Assembly (NCBI GenBank): GCA_032622095.1
Contig: CP136061.1
Location: 620,001-684,000 of the forward strand
Source of the DNA: Siphonodentalium dalli
Lineage: Eukaryota > Mollusca > Scaphopoda > Gadilida > Siphonodentaliidae
DNA length: 64,000 nt
Direction of reading: 5' to 3'
Shown: in pieces, positions 48,405-61,617 of the stretch
Position numbering within the stretch: position 1 is the stretch's first letter
Layout of the letters: every line of letters starts with the position of its first letter
The notes under the pieces: generated by a model
The model's database searches: none
Told to the model about the DNA's origin: nothing
What the model saw: only the letters and a program-made list of their open reading frames with translations
Translations under genes and position numbers: made by a program

Positions 48405-50065
48405 CAAAGCAATGTTATATCAAAACTGCAACATGATTTTTTTGCTTTATTTGTCAATATCAATATCAGAATGGCATAATCCTAACTCCACAATAATTGA
48501 AACATATTTGCTAGTTCTTTCATTTTATACGGGGAATATATAGTTCTATACGCCTACAAAGACGGGAATATCTGCCTGTGGGCTGTTTATACACACACCT
48601 GTGGAAAGACATAGGACTGTAGATTGTCGTCTTAGAAGTAAGAAATCAACGTATTTATTTTTTGCATTTATGGGCTTATAAAATTGTAAGTGGCTGAAAA
48701 ACTTACTTGGTATAATTTCGCAATATGTTCTTTGGCCCCTTACATTTGTATAAGACCATAAATGTAAGAAAAAAAATTGTTGATTGCCTATTATATTGAT
48801 CAAATCAGCAGATAAAACCAACTGTGTATGTTGATGTGTGTACATATGTATAAAGTGCCTACAATCTTAAAGGATTACGGCGCTATTTTAAGTTTGCATG
48901 TAGTCGATCGCGGCCCCTTTGAAGATTGTCACGTTATCACACTGCGAATGCAAAACTTCGGCGAAAACATCGCCGTTCTCGTAATTAAATGTCTTTATCG
49001 TGTTATTATTATTATTTTATGTATCGCGATGTGTTGTTACTATAAAGCCATGCCCGTATATTATTCAGTGCTCGTGTTTATATATTTGTTTTCGTTACCG
49101 GAATAGTCCCAAGTTATATTATATATTCATATAAAGATTGCATATATATATGCGAAGACTTGCATAGTTATTAGGCAATTATCATCTCGTAAACATTCCA
49201 ATTTCCAGATGCCCTTAGTCGTGTGTCAATAAAGAGCGTTTCGTTTTAATTTATTGTAACGCGGTAAAACAAAAACAAATCGGTTTATTGCTGTCGGATT
49301 TAATCAATTATAATCAAGTCATTCATTACCAATATGATATGATAAGTTCATTTTTTCTTGGTTATGAATCATGTATATATTAGGGCAATATAGTGTTTAT
49401 ATATATTTCGGAATATTGCTTCACCCACCCCCAAACAATCTTGCCGACTGTCACTGATGGAAATTCACTGCGTCTATGCATGGTTATTGGCCTATAAAAT
49501 TAGCAGTCTAGCGATGCGGTCTATTGAATATCCAGGTCACAAATCGACCTCTATGTGTCATTTACGCATAACAATAGGATTATAAAATATATAAACGTTC
49601 GCCGTGGTTCGTTTAAACATCCAATCATATCTAACATTTTTTGAAAGAGGGATAATAATCCGGTTTAATATGTAATCACATATACAAGCGCTCTTTATTC
49701 GCAATAGTTCGTAATTGTTAACGCTCTTTATTGCGTCAAGGTAAAGGGACTCGACTTAGAACAGTTGTCATTGTGATTGTTTACTGATTACACCAATACA
49801 GGTTAATACATGTACACGAACTTCCGATATGCATGATTTATATATCCTTCCAAGTCATAGCAATTTCCGCTTTATTAAACTCTTTTTATTCGTACCATAT
49901 TAGGAAAACTCTTAACATGGAACGCTCTTTATTGAGCCATGGTGAAGGAAATGGGGACTCGACTTAGAATAGTGGTCATCGTGAATTATTCATCAACATA
50001 CTCCCCACTTTAACTGCAATTGTATGTATTCGTAACCATGACTGACTCGTCAAATTAAACGCTCT
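48405..50065. other. Intron 5 with dispersed AACGCTCTTTATT motifs
   Basis: AATAAAGAGCGTT (49228, inverse) and CGCTCTTTATT (about 49690, 49721, 49922, 50059) recur; the same core is in each satellite monomer and left of it. No exon recognised. The 92-codon frame at 48828 matches nothing known to me. Confidence 0.5.
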
Positions 50066-50230
50066 TTATTTGTTATATGTAATCGGTTTCTGATTTTGCG
50101 CAACAGGTTTCCCACAGAAATCCCGCCAAATGTCACGTAAACGAACATCGTTTGGAAATGAATACAACATTATACCTAACTGGGAATCACTAGACCGGCC
50201 ACAGCCGAAAACACTGCATTTATATGGCAT
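50066..50230 (-). pseudogene. Truncated THAP zinc-finger exon
   Basis: Reading from the ATG at 50230 on the minus strand, the peptide begins MPYKCSVFGC, then about 18 residues, LYSFPNDVRLRDIWRDF, and ends at a stop (50066). A start Met-Pro, C-x4-C, an aromatic-x-F-P block and R-x-x-W-x-x-F are the N-terminal half of a THAP (C2CH) DNA-binding domain. The second half (the C-x2-H pair and the AVPTF box) is missing from the open frame, and I see no convincing donor, so it is either a truncated relic or a first exon whose splice I cannot place. THAP domains occur in cellular factors and in P-element-type transposases. An upstream in-frame Met (50305) exists, but THAP domains begin at the Met-Pro. 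Confidence 0.6.
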
Positions 50231-50862
50231 TGTCGCGAATGAAGGATTGTAAATACGGGACACTCGGGGCATATATACGGAAAATTCAAACAACATCGCG
50301 AACACGCACCCGAATAAAGTTCACATGTCAGCTCGTTTTTTATAACCTCTATTTTTGACACGAAAGTGTTATCTACCCCGATCAATCGGCCTTCTAATGT
50401 TTTTGTTTTAAGACAAATCACAAGTGAAGATAACTCACCGCGCGATGACAATTCATCATGTGTACACAATGATATTGATATGCCCCGCAGTAATTCCATT
50501 ACACTCACGCGCTGATGTCGATTCCGGATTTTCCATCGCCATATAGGTAGACATAATTAACTCCGATTCCCTGGTTTTAATTAGTTTACCTCGCTTGACG
50601 TCATGCGAGGTTTTGCGACGGAGATAGCCGACAACCGGTGGTGGTATTTATTTATTTATTACGCGATTTTTATGGGACTTGGATCATTGTGATCACAATA
50701 GGGGTGGCTTTCCGATAGAGTTTTGTTGTTTCATGAGGATAGTAATCCTTTAACAGGCACATGTGTTGGGTTTGTGAGTATATTGTGTGAATTTTTTATG
50801 GGGGTGGGGTTACATTTTACATGGGTATCAAGATTAACAGATATATGCAACTTACCATTATT
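50231..50862. other. Region upstream of the THAP relic
   Basis: No exon is recognised. A TTGACGTCATGC near 50596 matches the CRE core TGACGTCA; a similar TGACGTCATC is at 20673. Whether either is a promoter is unknown. Confidence 0.35.
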
Positions 50863-53800
50863 AGCTCAACTTTACTTTGTAAAGTTGAGCTATTGCCATG
50901 GATTTGTCATCCGTCGTCCGTCTGTGCGTGTGTACATGTGTGCGTGATTCGTCAACAATACAGGCTACAGGTCGTACCTTTGGTCGGATCATTATGAAAT
51001 TTGTCATAGCTGTTGACATCAACATTTAGACTGGAATGATTCATTTTGGGGTCACTCGGAAAAAAAAAATGGCCGCCAGCGGCCATCTTGGATTTCAAAA
51101 TTCAATCCATTAGCACGGGCTACAAGTCGTACTGTTCGTCTGATCGTCATGAAATTTGTCATGGATGTTAATATTGACATTTAGATGGGAACGAGTAATT
51201 TTGGGGTCATACTCTTTGCATGACTAAATTCTTTGACACGGGCTACAGGTCAAAATTTGTCATGGACGTTAACAATGACATATAGATGGGAACAAGTCAT
51301 TTTGGGGTCATTCAGCCAAAAAACATGGCCGCCAGCAGCTATCTCGGATTTTACTCTTTGTATGACTAAATCATTTAGCACGGGCAACAGGTCGTACCTT
51401 TAGTTTGATCATCATAAAATTTGTCAGGATGTTAATAATGACATATTGATGGGAACGAGTCATTTGGCCAAAAAACATGGCCGCCAGCAGCCATCTTGGA
51501 TGTTACTCTGTATGACTAAATCCTTTACTGCTCATTTTTAGCTCAACTTTACTTTGTAAAGTTTGAGCTATTGCCATGGCTTTGTCGTCCGTCGTCCGTG
51601 TGTGCGTGTGCGCATGTGTGCGTGTGTACGTAAGGCGTCAACAATAGAGGCTACAGGTCGTACCTTTGATCGGATTATTATGAAATTTGTCATAGCTGTT
51701 GACATCAACATTTGTACCGGAATGATTCATTTTGGGGTCATTCGGAAAAAAAACATGGCCGTCAGCGGCCATCTTAGATTTCAAAATTCAATCCATTAGC
51801 ACGGGCTACAGGCCGTACTGTTCGTCTGATCGTCATGAAATTTGTCATGGATGTTAATATTGACATGTAGATGGGAACGAGTAATTTTGGGGTCATTCGG
51901 CCAAAAAACATGGCCGCCAGCAGCCATCTTCGATTTTACTCTTTGCATGACTAAATCCTTTAGCACGGGCTACAGGTCGTACCTTTAGTCAGATCATCAT
52001 AACATTTGTCATGGATGTTAACAATGACATGTAGATGGGAATGAGTCATTTTTGGGTTATTCGGGCAAAAAACATGGCCGCCAGCAGCCATCTTGGATTT
52101 TACTCTTTATATGACTAAATCCTTTAGCACGGGCTACAGGTCGTACCTTTAGTCTGATAATCATGAAATTTGTCATGGCTGTTGAAATTGGAATGTAGAT
52201 GGGAACGAGTCATTTTGGGGTCATTCGGACAAAAACATGGCCGTCAGTGGCCATCTTTGTTTTCAAAATTCAATCCATTAGCACGGGCCACAGGTCGCAC
52301 TGTTCGTCTGATCATCATGAAATTTGTCATGGATGTTAATATTGACATGTAGATGGGAACGAGTTATTTTGGGGTCATTCGGCCCAAAAACATGGCCGCC
52401 AGCAGCCATCTTGGATTTTACTCTTTGTATGACTAAATTCTTTAGCACGGGCTACAGGTCGTACCTTTAGTCTGATCATCATAAAATTTGTCATGGATGT
52501 TAACAATGACATGTAGATTGGAACGAGTCATTTTGGGGTCATTCGGCCAAAAAACATGGCCGCCAGCAGCCGTCTTGGATTTTACTCTTTGCATGACTAA
52601 ATCCTTTAGCACGGGCTACAGGTCCTACTTTTAGTCTGATCATCATAAAATTTGTCAAGAATGTTAATAATCACATGTAGATGGGAACGAGTCATTTTGG
52701 GGTCATTCGGCCAAAAAACATGGCTGCCAGCAGCCATCTTGGATTTTACTCTTTGCATGACTAAATCTTTTAGCACGGGCTACAGGTCATACCTTTAGTC
52801 TGATCATCATAACATTTGTCATGGATGTTAACAATGACATGTAGATGGGAATGAGTCATTTTTGGGTTATTCGGGCAAAAAACATGGCCGCCAGCAGCCA
52901 TCTTGGATTTTACTCTTTATATGACTAAATCCTTTAGCACGGGCTACAGGTCGTACCTTTAGTCTGATAATCATGAAATTTGTCATGGCTGTTGAAATTG
53001 GAATGTAGATGGGAACGAGTCATTTTGGGGTCATTCGGACAAAAAACATGGCCGTCAGTGGCCATCTTTGTTTTCAAAATTCAATCCATTAGCACGGGCC
53101 ACAGGTCGCACTGTTCGTCTGATCATCATGAAATTTGTCATGGATGTTAATATTGACATGTAGATGGGAACGAGTTATTTTGGGGTCATTCGGCCCAAAA
53201 ACATGGCCGCCAGCAGCCATCTTGGATTTTACTCTTTGTATGACTAAATTCTTTAGCACGGGCTACAGGTCGTACCTTTAGTCTGATCATCATAAAATTT
53301 GTCATGGATGTTAACAATGACATGTAGATTGGAACGAGTCATTTTGGGGTCATTCGGCCAAAAAACATGGCCGCCAGCAGCCGTCTTGGATTTTACTCTT
53401 TGCATGACTAAATCCTTTAGCACGGGCTACAGGTCATACCTTTAGTCTGATCATCATAACATTTGTCATGGATGTTAACAATGACATGTAGATGGGAATG
53501 AGTCATTTTTGGGTTATTCGGGCAAAAAACATGGCCGCCAGCAGCCATCTTGGATTTTACTCTTTATATGACTAAATCCTTTAGCACGGGCTACAGGTCG
53601 TACCTTTAGTCTGATAATCATGAAATTTGTCATGGCTGTTGAAATTGGAATGTAGATGGGAACGAGTCATTTTGGGGTCATTCGGACAAAAAACATGGCC
53701 GTCAGTGGCCATCTTTGTTTTCAAAATTCAATCCATTAGCACGGGCCACAGGTCGCACTGTTCGTCTGATCATCATGAAATTTGTCATGGATGTTAATAT

Positions 53801-55818
53801 TGACATGTAGATGGGAACGAGTTATTTTGGGGTCATTCGGCCCAAAAACATGGCCGCCAGCAGCCATCTTGGATTTTACTCTTTGTATGACTAAATTCTT
53901 TAGCACGGGCTACAGGTCGTACCTTTAGTCTGATCATCATAAAATTTGTCATGGATGTTAACAATGACATGTAGATTGGAACGAGTCATTTTGGGGTCAT
54001 TCGGCCAAAAAACATGGCCGCCAGCAGCCGTCTTGGATTTTACTCTTTGCATGACTAAATCCTTTAGCACGGGCTACAGGTCCTACTTTTAGTCTGATCA
54101 TCATGAAATTTGTCAAGAATGTTAATAATCACATGTAGATGGGAACGAGTCATTTTGGGGTCATTCGGCCAAAAAACATGGCTGCCAGCAGCCATCTTGG
54201 ATTTTACTCTTTGCATGACTAAATCTTTTAGCACGGGCTACAGGTCATACCTTTAGTCTGATCATCATAACATTTGTCATGGATGTTAACAATGACATGT
54301 AGATGGGAATGAGTCATTTTTGGGTTATTCGGGCAAAAAACATGGCCGCCTGCAGCCATCTTGGATTTTACTCTTTATATGACTAAATCCTTTAGCACGG
54401 GCTACAGGTCGTACCTTTAGTCTGATAATCATGAAATTTGTCATGGCTGTTGAAATTGGAATGTAGATGGGAACGAGTCATTTTGGGGTCATTCGGACAA
54501 AAAACATGGCCGTCAGTGGCCATCTTTGTTTTCAAAATTCAATCCATTAGCACGGGCCACAGGTCGCACTGTTCGTCTGATCATCATAAAATTTGTCAAG
54601 AATGTTAATAATCACATGTAGATGGGAACGAGTCATTTTGGGGTCATTCGGCCAAAAAACATGGCTGCCAGCAGCCATCTTGGATTTTACTCTTTGCATG
54701 ACTAAATCTTTTAGCACGGGCTACAGGTCATACCTTTAGTCTGATCATCATAAAATTTGTCATGGCTGTTGATATTGGAATGTAGATGGGAACGAGTCAT
54801 TTTGGGGTCATTCGGACAAAAAACATGGCCGCCAGTTGCCATCATGGATTTCAAAATTTAATCCATTAGCATGGGCCACAGGTCGTACTGTTTGTCTGAT
54901 CATCATGAAATTTGTCATGGATGTTAATATTGACATGTAGATGGGAACGAGTCATTTTGGGGTCATTCGGCTCAAAAACATGGCCGCCAGCAGCCATCTT
55001 GGATTTTACTCTTTGTATGACTAAATCCTTTAGCACGGGCTACAGGTCGTACCTTTAGTCTGATCATCATAAAATTTATCATGGATGTTAACAATGACAT
55101 GTAGATGGGAACGAGTCATTTTGGGGTCATTCGGCCAAAAAACATGGCCGCCAGCAGCCGTCTTGGATTTTACTCTTTGCATGACTAAATCCTTTAGCAC
55201 GGGCTACAGGTTGTACCTTTAGTCTGATCATCATAAAATTTGTCATGAATGTTAATAATGACATGTAGATGGGAACGAGTCATTTTGGGGTCATTTGGCC
55301 AAAAAACATGGCCGCCAGCAGCCAACTTGGATTTTACTCTTTGTATGACTAAATCCTTTAGCACGGGCTACAGGTCGTACCTTTAGTCTGATTTCGGGAT
55401 CATTCGGACAAAAAACATGGCTGCCAGTGGCCATCTTGGATTTCAAAATTTAATCCATTAGCACGGGCCACAGGTCGTACCTTTAGTCTGATCGTCATAA
55501 AATTTGTCATTGATGTTAACGATGACATGTAGATGGGAACAACTCATTTTGGGGTCATTCGGCTGAAAACATGGCCGCCAGCAGCCATCTTGGATTTTAC
55601 TTTTCTCTTCATGTCTATAAACTAGTATTAGACATTCAACTTTCCACATTCCTAATCGCTCCATTGACTGTAATATATTAAATTATTCCCTTTCCAAGTT
55701 GAGCTACAGTGTCATTGACACTTTCATTTACACTCCTTTTTAATCTCTCTATTCTTTGCTCAACACAAAAAAATTACCTTCTTTACAAAGTTGAGCTACA
55801 GTGTCATTGACACTTTCA
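50863..55818 (+). repeat. Hairpin-headed repeat, AGCTCAAC family, copy D, with higher-order repeats
   Basis: There are two heads (50863 and 51540) and two tails with AGTGTCATTGACACT (ending about 55725 and 55817), so one element is nested in or fused to another. Between them lie about 25 units of ~162 bp. The distinctive CCGTCAGTGGCCATCTTTGT unit occurs at 52241, 53052, 53699 and 54510 (spacing 811, 647, 811), showing five-unit and four-unit higher-order blocks. Within blocks copies are nearly identical. Confidence 0.9.
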
Positions 55819-56214
55819 TTTTCGGGGGTTATTTTTATATATTTTAGGGGCATGTATTCTACCGGCATCTTACATAATCTTCAGATTTTCCACCATTATT
55901 TCACATTATATCTCAATGCATGACATGAGTGGTTGGGATACTGGATTATGGAATTCAGTTTTTCCACAAACTTACATCACTTCCTCCACATATTATGTGA
56001 ATGATTGGGATATGGATTCAGTTATTCATACCATTTATCTGTCAGTCTGAGCATCTCAGCCACATCGTGCCAATCATGAGATCGACCAAGATAGTCAGTT
56101 GCATTTCACGGTCGGTGGTTGCTAAGTGCAGTGGGGCTAGCGACTGAAATTACAATAAACCAATCTAAATCCAGTTTCTTCATCTGCATCCTAATTAAAA
56201 TCTCAATTCTACAG
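55819..56214. other. End of the 37-kb intron
   Basis: No repeats recognised; ordinary intronic sequence leading to a TCAATTCTACAG acceptor. Confidence 0.5.
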
Positions 56215-56349
56215 GGAACAACTTGAAGGAAAGTTGTGTGAGAGATCAAGAAGATTCCTGTATTGTTGGATTGATTTGTCTTACTGACACAAACAAGTGT
56301 AGATGCTCTGTTACGACGAAGTACTGGACTGGATTTAACTGTGATCAAC
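56215..56349 (+). CDS. EGF/EB-like cysteine-rich module exon 6
   Basis: Internal exon of 135 bp, acceptor TTCTACAG ending at 56214, donor GTAAGTTA from 56350, phase 1 both sides. Cys spacing C-x7-C-x5-C-x6-C-x-C-x11-C equals that of exon 4, with KYWTGFNC at the end and a similar QED-SC / G-L-I-C core. It is still in frame and on the same strand after a 37-kb intron, so it most likely belongs to the same gene, although a separate paralogous gene cannot be excluded. No terminal exon, stop or polyadenylation context is seen in the remaining 7.6 kb. Confidence 0.83.
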
Positions 56350-56531
56350 GTAAGTTAGCTTACCACTTAGTAAATTTCGCCACATTGTGTGTTATATTTC
56401 CCATGCATGTACACAGGGCAACACTTGGCATGTCAAGGAGATAAGGACATATTGTTAATATTGTTAATATCAGAGTATGACACTTCCGGTCAGACGGTAG
56501 ACAGGATGTGATGTTTGAATGCTGAAACTTT

Positions 56532-59500
56532 ATAGTCCAGGAGATATTGGTAGACCTCTGCACCCCCCCCCCCCCCCCCCCAGGACTTAACTTCACCCCA
56601 CTAATTTTCTTCCTTAAGGTCTCCTCTAATTTTTTTCACTTGTTAACAAGAAAAAAAGTGGCCGCAGAGACTCCAGACAAGATGGCGTCCATCATGGCGG
56701 CCATTTTTTTAATATGCACCAGGTCTCTTTGATCGCCGTTATAGTAAAGATGATGTCACATGCGGTCTTGTTTTCCGTTCGATTCGTTATGGTAATATAC
56801 AACCCTTACAAATTAGCCAAAAATCCGACACAAAAATCCAATATGGCGGCCAAGATGGCCGCCGAAATGTGAAAATTTGCTATTTTTCGGACATTTCACC
56901 ACCTTTCGTTTGTCTCTGTGGGAAAATATTGGCACCTTGACGCGATTTTATACATTTATCGTCTAGAAGAGTCATTGGCGAACACACGGGGACCATAATA
57001 TATATTCCTTGACGGATATTTTTGTCCGATATCACGTTTTCCCAAATGCCGGTATAATCCGGTCAAAGCCAAAACGACGCTAATAACGCAATGTATGTTT
57101 CGAATCAATGAGTGTTATTGTTATTATTACTCCAGCCATGATTATATATGTGCAGGAGATACTCGGGCTAGGATTCCTCTTATACCTGAGTTGAGGAATA
57201 TTCACCCAAATCCAAGATGGCGGCCAACATGGCCACCAGAAATAGAAAAATCACCGAAAATCGCTGATTTTAACATCAGTGAGAGTTATTGTCACGACAA
57301 CTCCACACCTGCTTACTATCGTGAGTTGGGAACACTTAGTTGAATAACTTTCCTTATTTGCATCCAAATAATAGTCCCCCAAATCCAAAATGGCGCCCAC
57401 AATGGCCGACAAATTTTGAAAAATCACCGAAATTCCCTCATGTTCACATCATTGGGCATTATTGTCGAGAAAAACTCCACACATGCTGACAGTTGAGTTG
57501 TAAATACTGAGGTGAAGTTATTACCTTTCATCCCTTGCAAGAAATGGTTTTCCAAATCTAAGATGGCGGCCAAAATGGCGACCGATATTTGAAAACACGC
57601 CTACATTCCTTTACTTTCTTACGATGGGCGTTATTGTTTCGCGAATTCTACCCACCATCACATGTTGATATGGAATATTGGTATGAAGTATTCATTTGAG
57701 TTTGTCAATTGATACTCAAGGTCAAGATGGAAGCTAAACTGGAGGCCAGAAATTGAAAAGAAATCGATATATTCACATACAAATTTCAACTTTTTGTCAT
57801 AGTATCGATATGTATGGACGAAACTATACACAAACCATATATTAGTTCAACTTAAAACGTATCAAAACGCACAACATTGATCGGGTCCTTCTGGAAGTAC
57901 GAAAACCCACACTTAATATAGCGATGTGTCATTTCGAAATCCATTTGACACTTCGCGCCGATAATGGCCGTAACCGTAGGTGCGCCGAATAGCCACATTA
58001 GAACAATTACCTGGTAAAAGATTCTGATTTGCCACGTCCTTAATGATCGGGACCAGTTTCCATTTATTTGCCTGATAAATCTAGGTCGTTCACACCGACA
58101 AAGTATTCAACACTTCCTGTGAGAAGGGTCCCTTTAGTCATAACGTTTCAAACAATTAATTTCCCGGTGTCTGGCTTAAGATTTTAGATGCTTGCTAAAT
58201 ATGAGATTTGTTCGTCATCTTGAACTAGAAAGGCATATGGTCGATAAGTATACATGCTTACAGAAAGTCATCTCTATGGATGTCTTTCTCATACCCCGTG
58301 GGGATAATGACATGTATACATGGCGAACTTCCCACTTAACTAGTCACTTCTCAATAGATGGTTCAACTCACAAACTTAGCGAACGTATTGGCATACGTGG
58401 ACAACTTCGGCAGTGTTTCGGAGGTAGCTAGCTGTCTCATTCCCTTGGACAGATGCCTATCTGCTAAGGAGAAGACCATAATGTACCGACTACCCACACT
58501 TCTTGATCATGATCCTAAGAAAACTGTGTGACGTCCCGCAGTCGTCTCGTCGATTAGCTCCCAGCAGAGAAGAACAATACTCGCGGTGCTAGTTTGTGGA
58601 CATGCGCCATGACAGTGGGAATGAAATGGGCCACGGTATACAACCCTACACCATGTGCATGTTTCAATATAGAATGTCATGCGTGTTGATCTTTTTGGTG
58701 TGGTAAGATTGTATTTCCACATCCGTTTCAAGGCCGTTCTGAATCAACATGACCAGACGTATAATTTTGTATGGATAATACTATCCTAGCCAGTCGGATG
58801 GACTAAAGGATAATGTCTTTATGGAATGAAGGTATGCATTGTTGTTATGATCTCTCAGGGTTAGTGTCAATATGTGGACGGTATTATTTAAGAAAATGTC
58901 AGGAACTGTGGTGCATTTATTTCACTGTGTGTTTAAAGAACAATTTATAGTCTCGATGGCAATGGATGTGGACGTTGGTGAACGTGACCTTTATGATCAT
59001 ATAGCTTTATATTATATAACTTTAGAATATAGTAGTTAAGATGTCCCATGCAGGACAATGGTTTTGAATGGTTATGTTACCAATAAATCACTTGGTGTAC
59101 CCAACGTAGGTTAAACTGAATGCAAGATCTCATCAAAGTAACATTCCTCTAGATGTTCTTCGTGTTGATGGCATTGTACTTTCTTGAACCATACCGACCA
59201 CCACCCAGCATGAGTATGACATATTATCGGTAACTATAAAATGCATCGTCCTGAAGACTACACCCCAGTCTGGTGGGGCTTATATAGTAGTAGCCAATGG
59301 TACACGTCTGGTTTGTTGATTAAGAACGGCTTCCAAGCGGATTAAAAGATACAATCTTAGCATACAAGGAAAGCAAAGCCACATGAGATCATGTCTGACT
59401 CTAAAACATACCCAAAGAAGGGGCGGTGCAGTCATGGTCCAATTTCATTTCCACGATCATGACACATGCCCACAAACTAGCACCGCATGTATTGTTATTA

Positions 59501-61601
59501 TCTGCTTGGATCTGTACGGTGAGACGATTGATGGACGCCACCAGGACTGTTCTTCTGATCATGGTCAAGAAGTGTGGGTATATTATGCATTATGGTCTTC
59601 TACGCCTTAGCAGAAAGGCATCCGTCAAATGTTAGGCTTTCAACATTCGAAGCCATATACAGCAGTTGTCCGGCTATGTCAGTACGTGAATATGTGAATT
59701 GATGAACCATATATTGAGAAGTGGCTGGATGGGAAGATCACCAGATGTACAGTTTGTTATCCACATTAGATAACCAAATCTGAAAAATACGCAGATAGAG
59801 AGATCCTTCTGAAAGCTAGTATGCGCATCAACCGCATACCTTTGTAGTTTATCACGCAAGATGACGCTCAGATCCCATATGTAGCATCTGAATTATACCA
59901 TAAGCTACCACGAATGAAGCTCGCCAAGAATAAGGATAAGAATTCCCAGCTTTCGAGACAAACACGTGAGCTTGACACCGGCATATGTGTTGTTTGAAAC
60001 ATTCCGATTAGTGGGACCCTTCTACCAAGAAGTGTAGAAAACTGTGTTGGAGTGAGCGAGATAGATTAATGTGACGAGACGGATGCTGATCCAGATAATG
60101 CTGAAAGTGGCAAATCAGAATAAGCTCAGGTACTGTTGTTTTGATTCTTGGAAGTCATAATATGACTATTCGGTGCACCCATATACGGTTACGGCCATTA
60201 TGGGCGCTTAGTGGAGAATGGATTTCTAAATGCCACATCGCGATTATTGTGGGTTTTCATCCTTCCAGAAGGCGACGACCTATGTTGGAACTAATAGATG
60301 GCTTATGTACCGTTTCGTCCAATGCATACATATTGATATTATGACAAAAAGTTGAAATTAGTATGTGACAATTTCGACTTCTTTTCAATTTCTGGCCGCC
60401 AGTTTGGCAGTCATCTTGATTGTGAGAGTTGGCCAAACTCAAATGAATACTTCATATCAATGTTCCATATGAATACTTCATATCAATGTTCCATATGGGT
60501 AGAATTCGCGTAACAATAATGCACATAGTAAGAAAGTAAAGGAATGTAAGCTTGTTTTCAAAGTTCGGATGCCATTTTGGCCGCCATCTTCGATTTGGAA
60601 AACAATTTCCTTCATCAAATGCAAGGTAATTACTTCACCTCAGTATTTACAACTTAACTGTCAGCATGTGTGGAGTTTTCTCGGCAATAATGCCAAATGA
60701 TGTGAACATGAGGGAATTTCGGTGATTTTTCAAAATTTGTCGGCCATTGTGGGCGCCATTTTGGATTTGGGACACTTTTATTTGGATGCAATATAAGGAC
60801 AGTTATTCGACTAAGTGTTCCCAACTCACAATAGGAAGCAGGTGTGGAGTTGTCGTGACAATAACTTTCACTGATGTTAAAATCAGCGATTTTTCTATTT
60901 CTGGTGGCCATTTTGGCCGCCATCTTGGATTTGGGTGAATATTCCTCAACTCAGGTATAAGAGGAATCCTAGCCCGAGTATCTCCTGCACATATATAATC
61001 ATGGCTGGAGTAATAATAGCAATAACACTCATTGATTCGAAACAGACATTGCGTTATTAGCGTCGTTTTGGCTTTGACCGGATTATACCGGCATTTGGGA
61101 AAACGTGATATCGGACAAAAATATCCGTCAAGGAATATATATTATGGTCCCCGTGTGTTCGCCAATGACCCTTCTAGACGATAAATGTATAAAATCGCGT
61201 CAAGGTGCCAATATTTTCCCACAGAGACAAACGAAAGGTGGTGAAATGTCCGAAAAATAGCAAATTTTCACATTTCGGCGGCCATCTTGGCCGCCATATT
61301 GGATTTTTGTGTCGGATTTTTGGCTAATTTGTAAGGGTTGTATATTACCATAACGAATCGAACGGAAAACAAGACCGCATGTGACATCATCTTTACTATA
61401 ACGGCGATCAAAGAGACCTGGTGCATATAAAAAAAATGGCCGCCATGATGGACGCCATCTTGTCTGGAGTCTCTGCGGCCACTTTTTTTTCTTGTTAACA
61501 AGTGAAAAAAATTAGAGACCTTAAGGAAGAAAATTAGTGGGGTGAAGTTAAGTCCTGGGGGGGGGGGGGGTGCAGAGGTCTACCAATATCTCCTGGACTA
61601 T
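56532..61601. mobile_element. Foldback element FB2: 5.1-kb imperfect palindrome
   Basis: ATAGTCCAGGAGATATTGGT on the left equals the inverse of the right end (ACCAATATCTCCTGGACTAT). The match continues through a poly-C / poly-G tract (about 56563-56580 and 61557-61571) and across arms of about 1.4 kb (to about 57990 and from 60165) at high similarity. It continues at lower similarity to a centre near 59060. Arms hold 165-187-bp subrepeats with AAATCCAAGATGGCGGCC. No protein recognised, and no clear target duplication. Confidence 0.85.
58190..59950. other. FB2 diverged centre with degenerate mirrored frames
   Basis: Short frames on the two arms still align: minus-strand 58731-58507 and plus-strand 59383-59610 both contain CPQTSTA-x-IV. 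The inward frames also align (NNNT-x-GASLW-x-C), so the sequence does not say which strand, if either, was coding. I recognise no domain. Confidence 0.4.
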
Positions 61602-61617
61602 TAAGCAGTGTTGTTAG

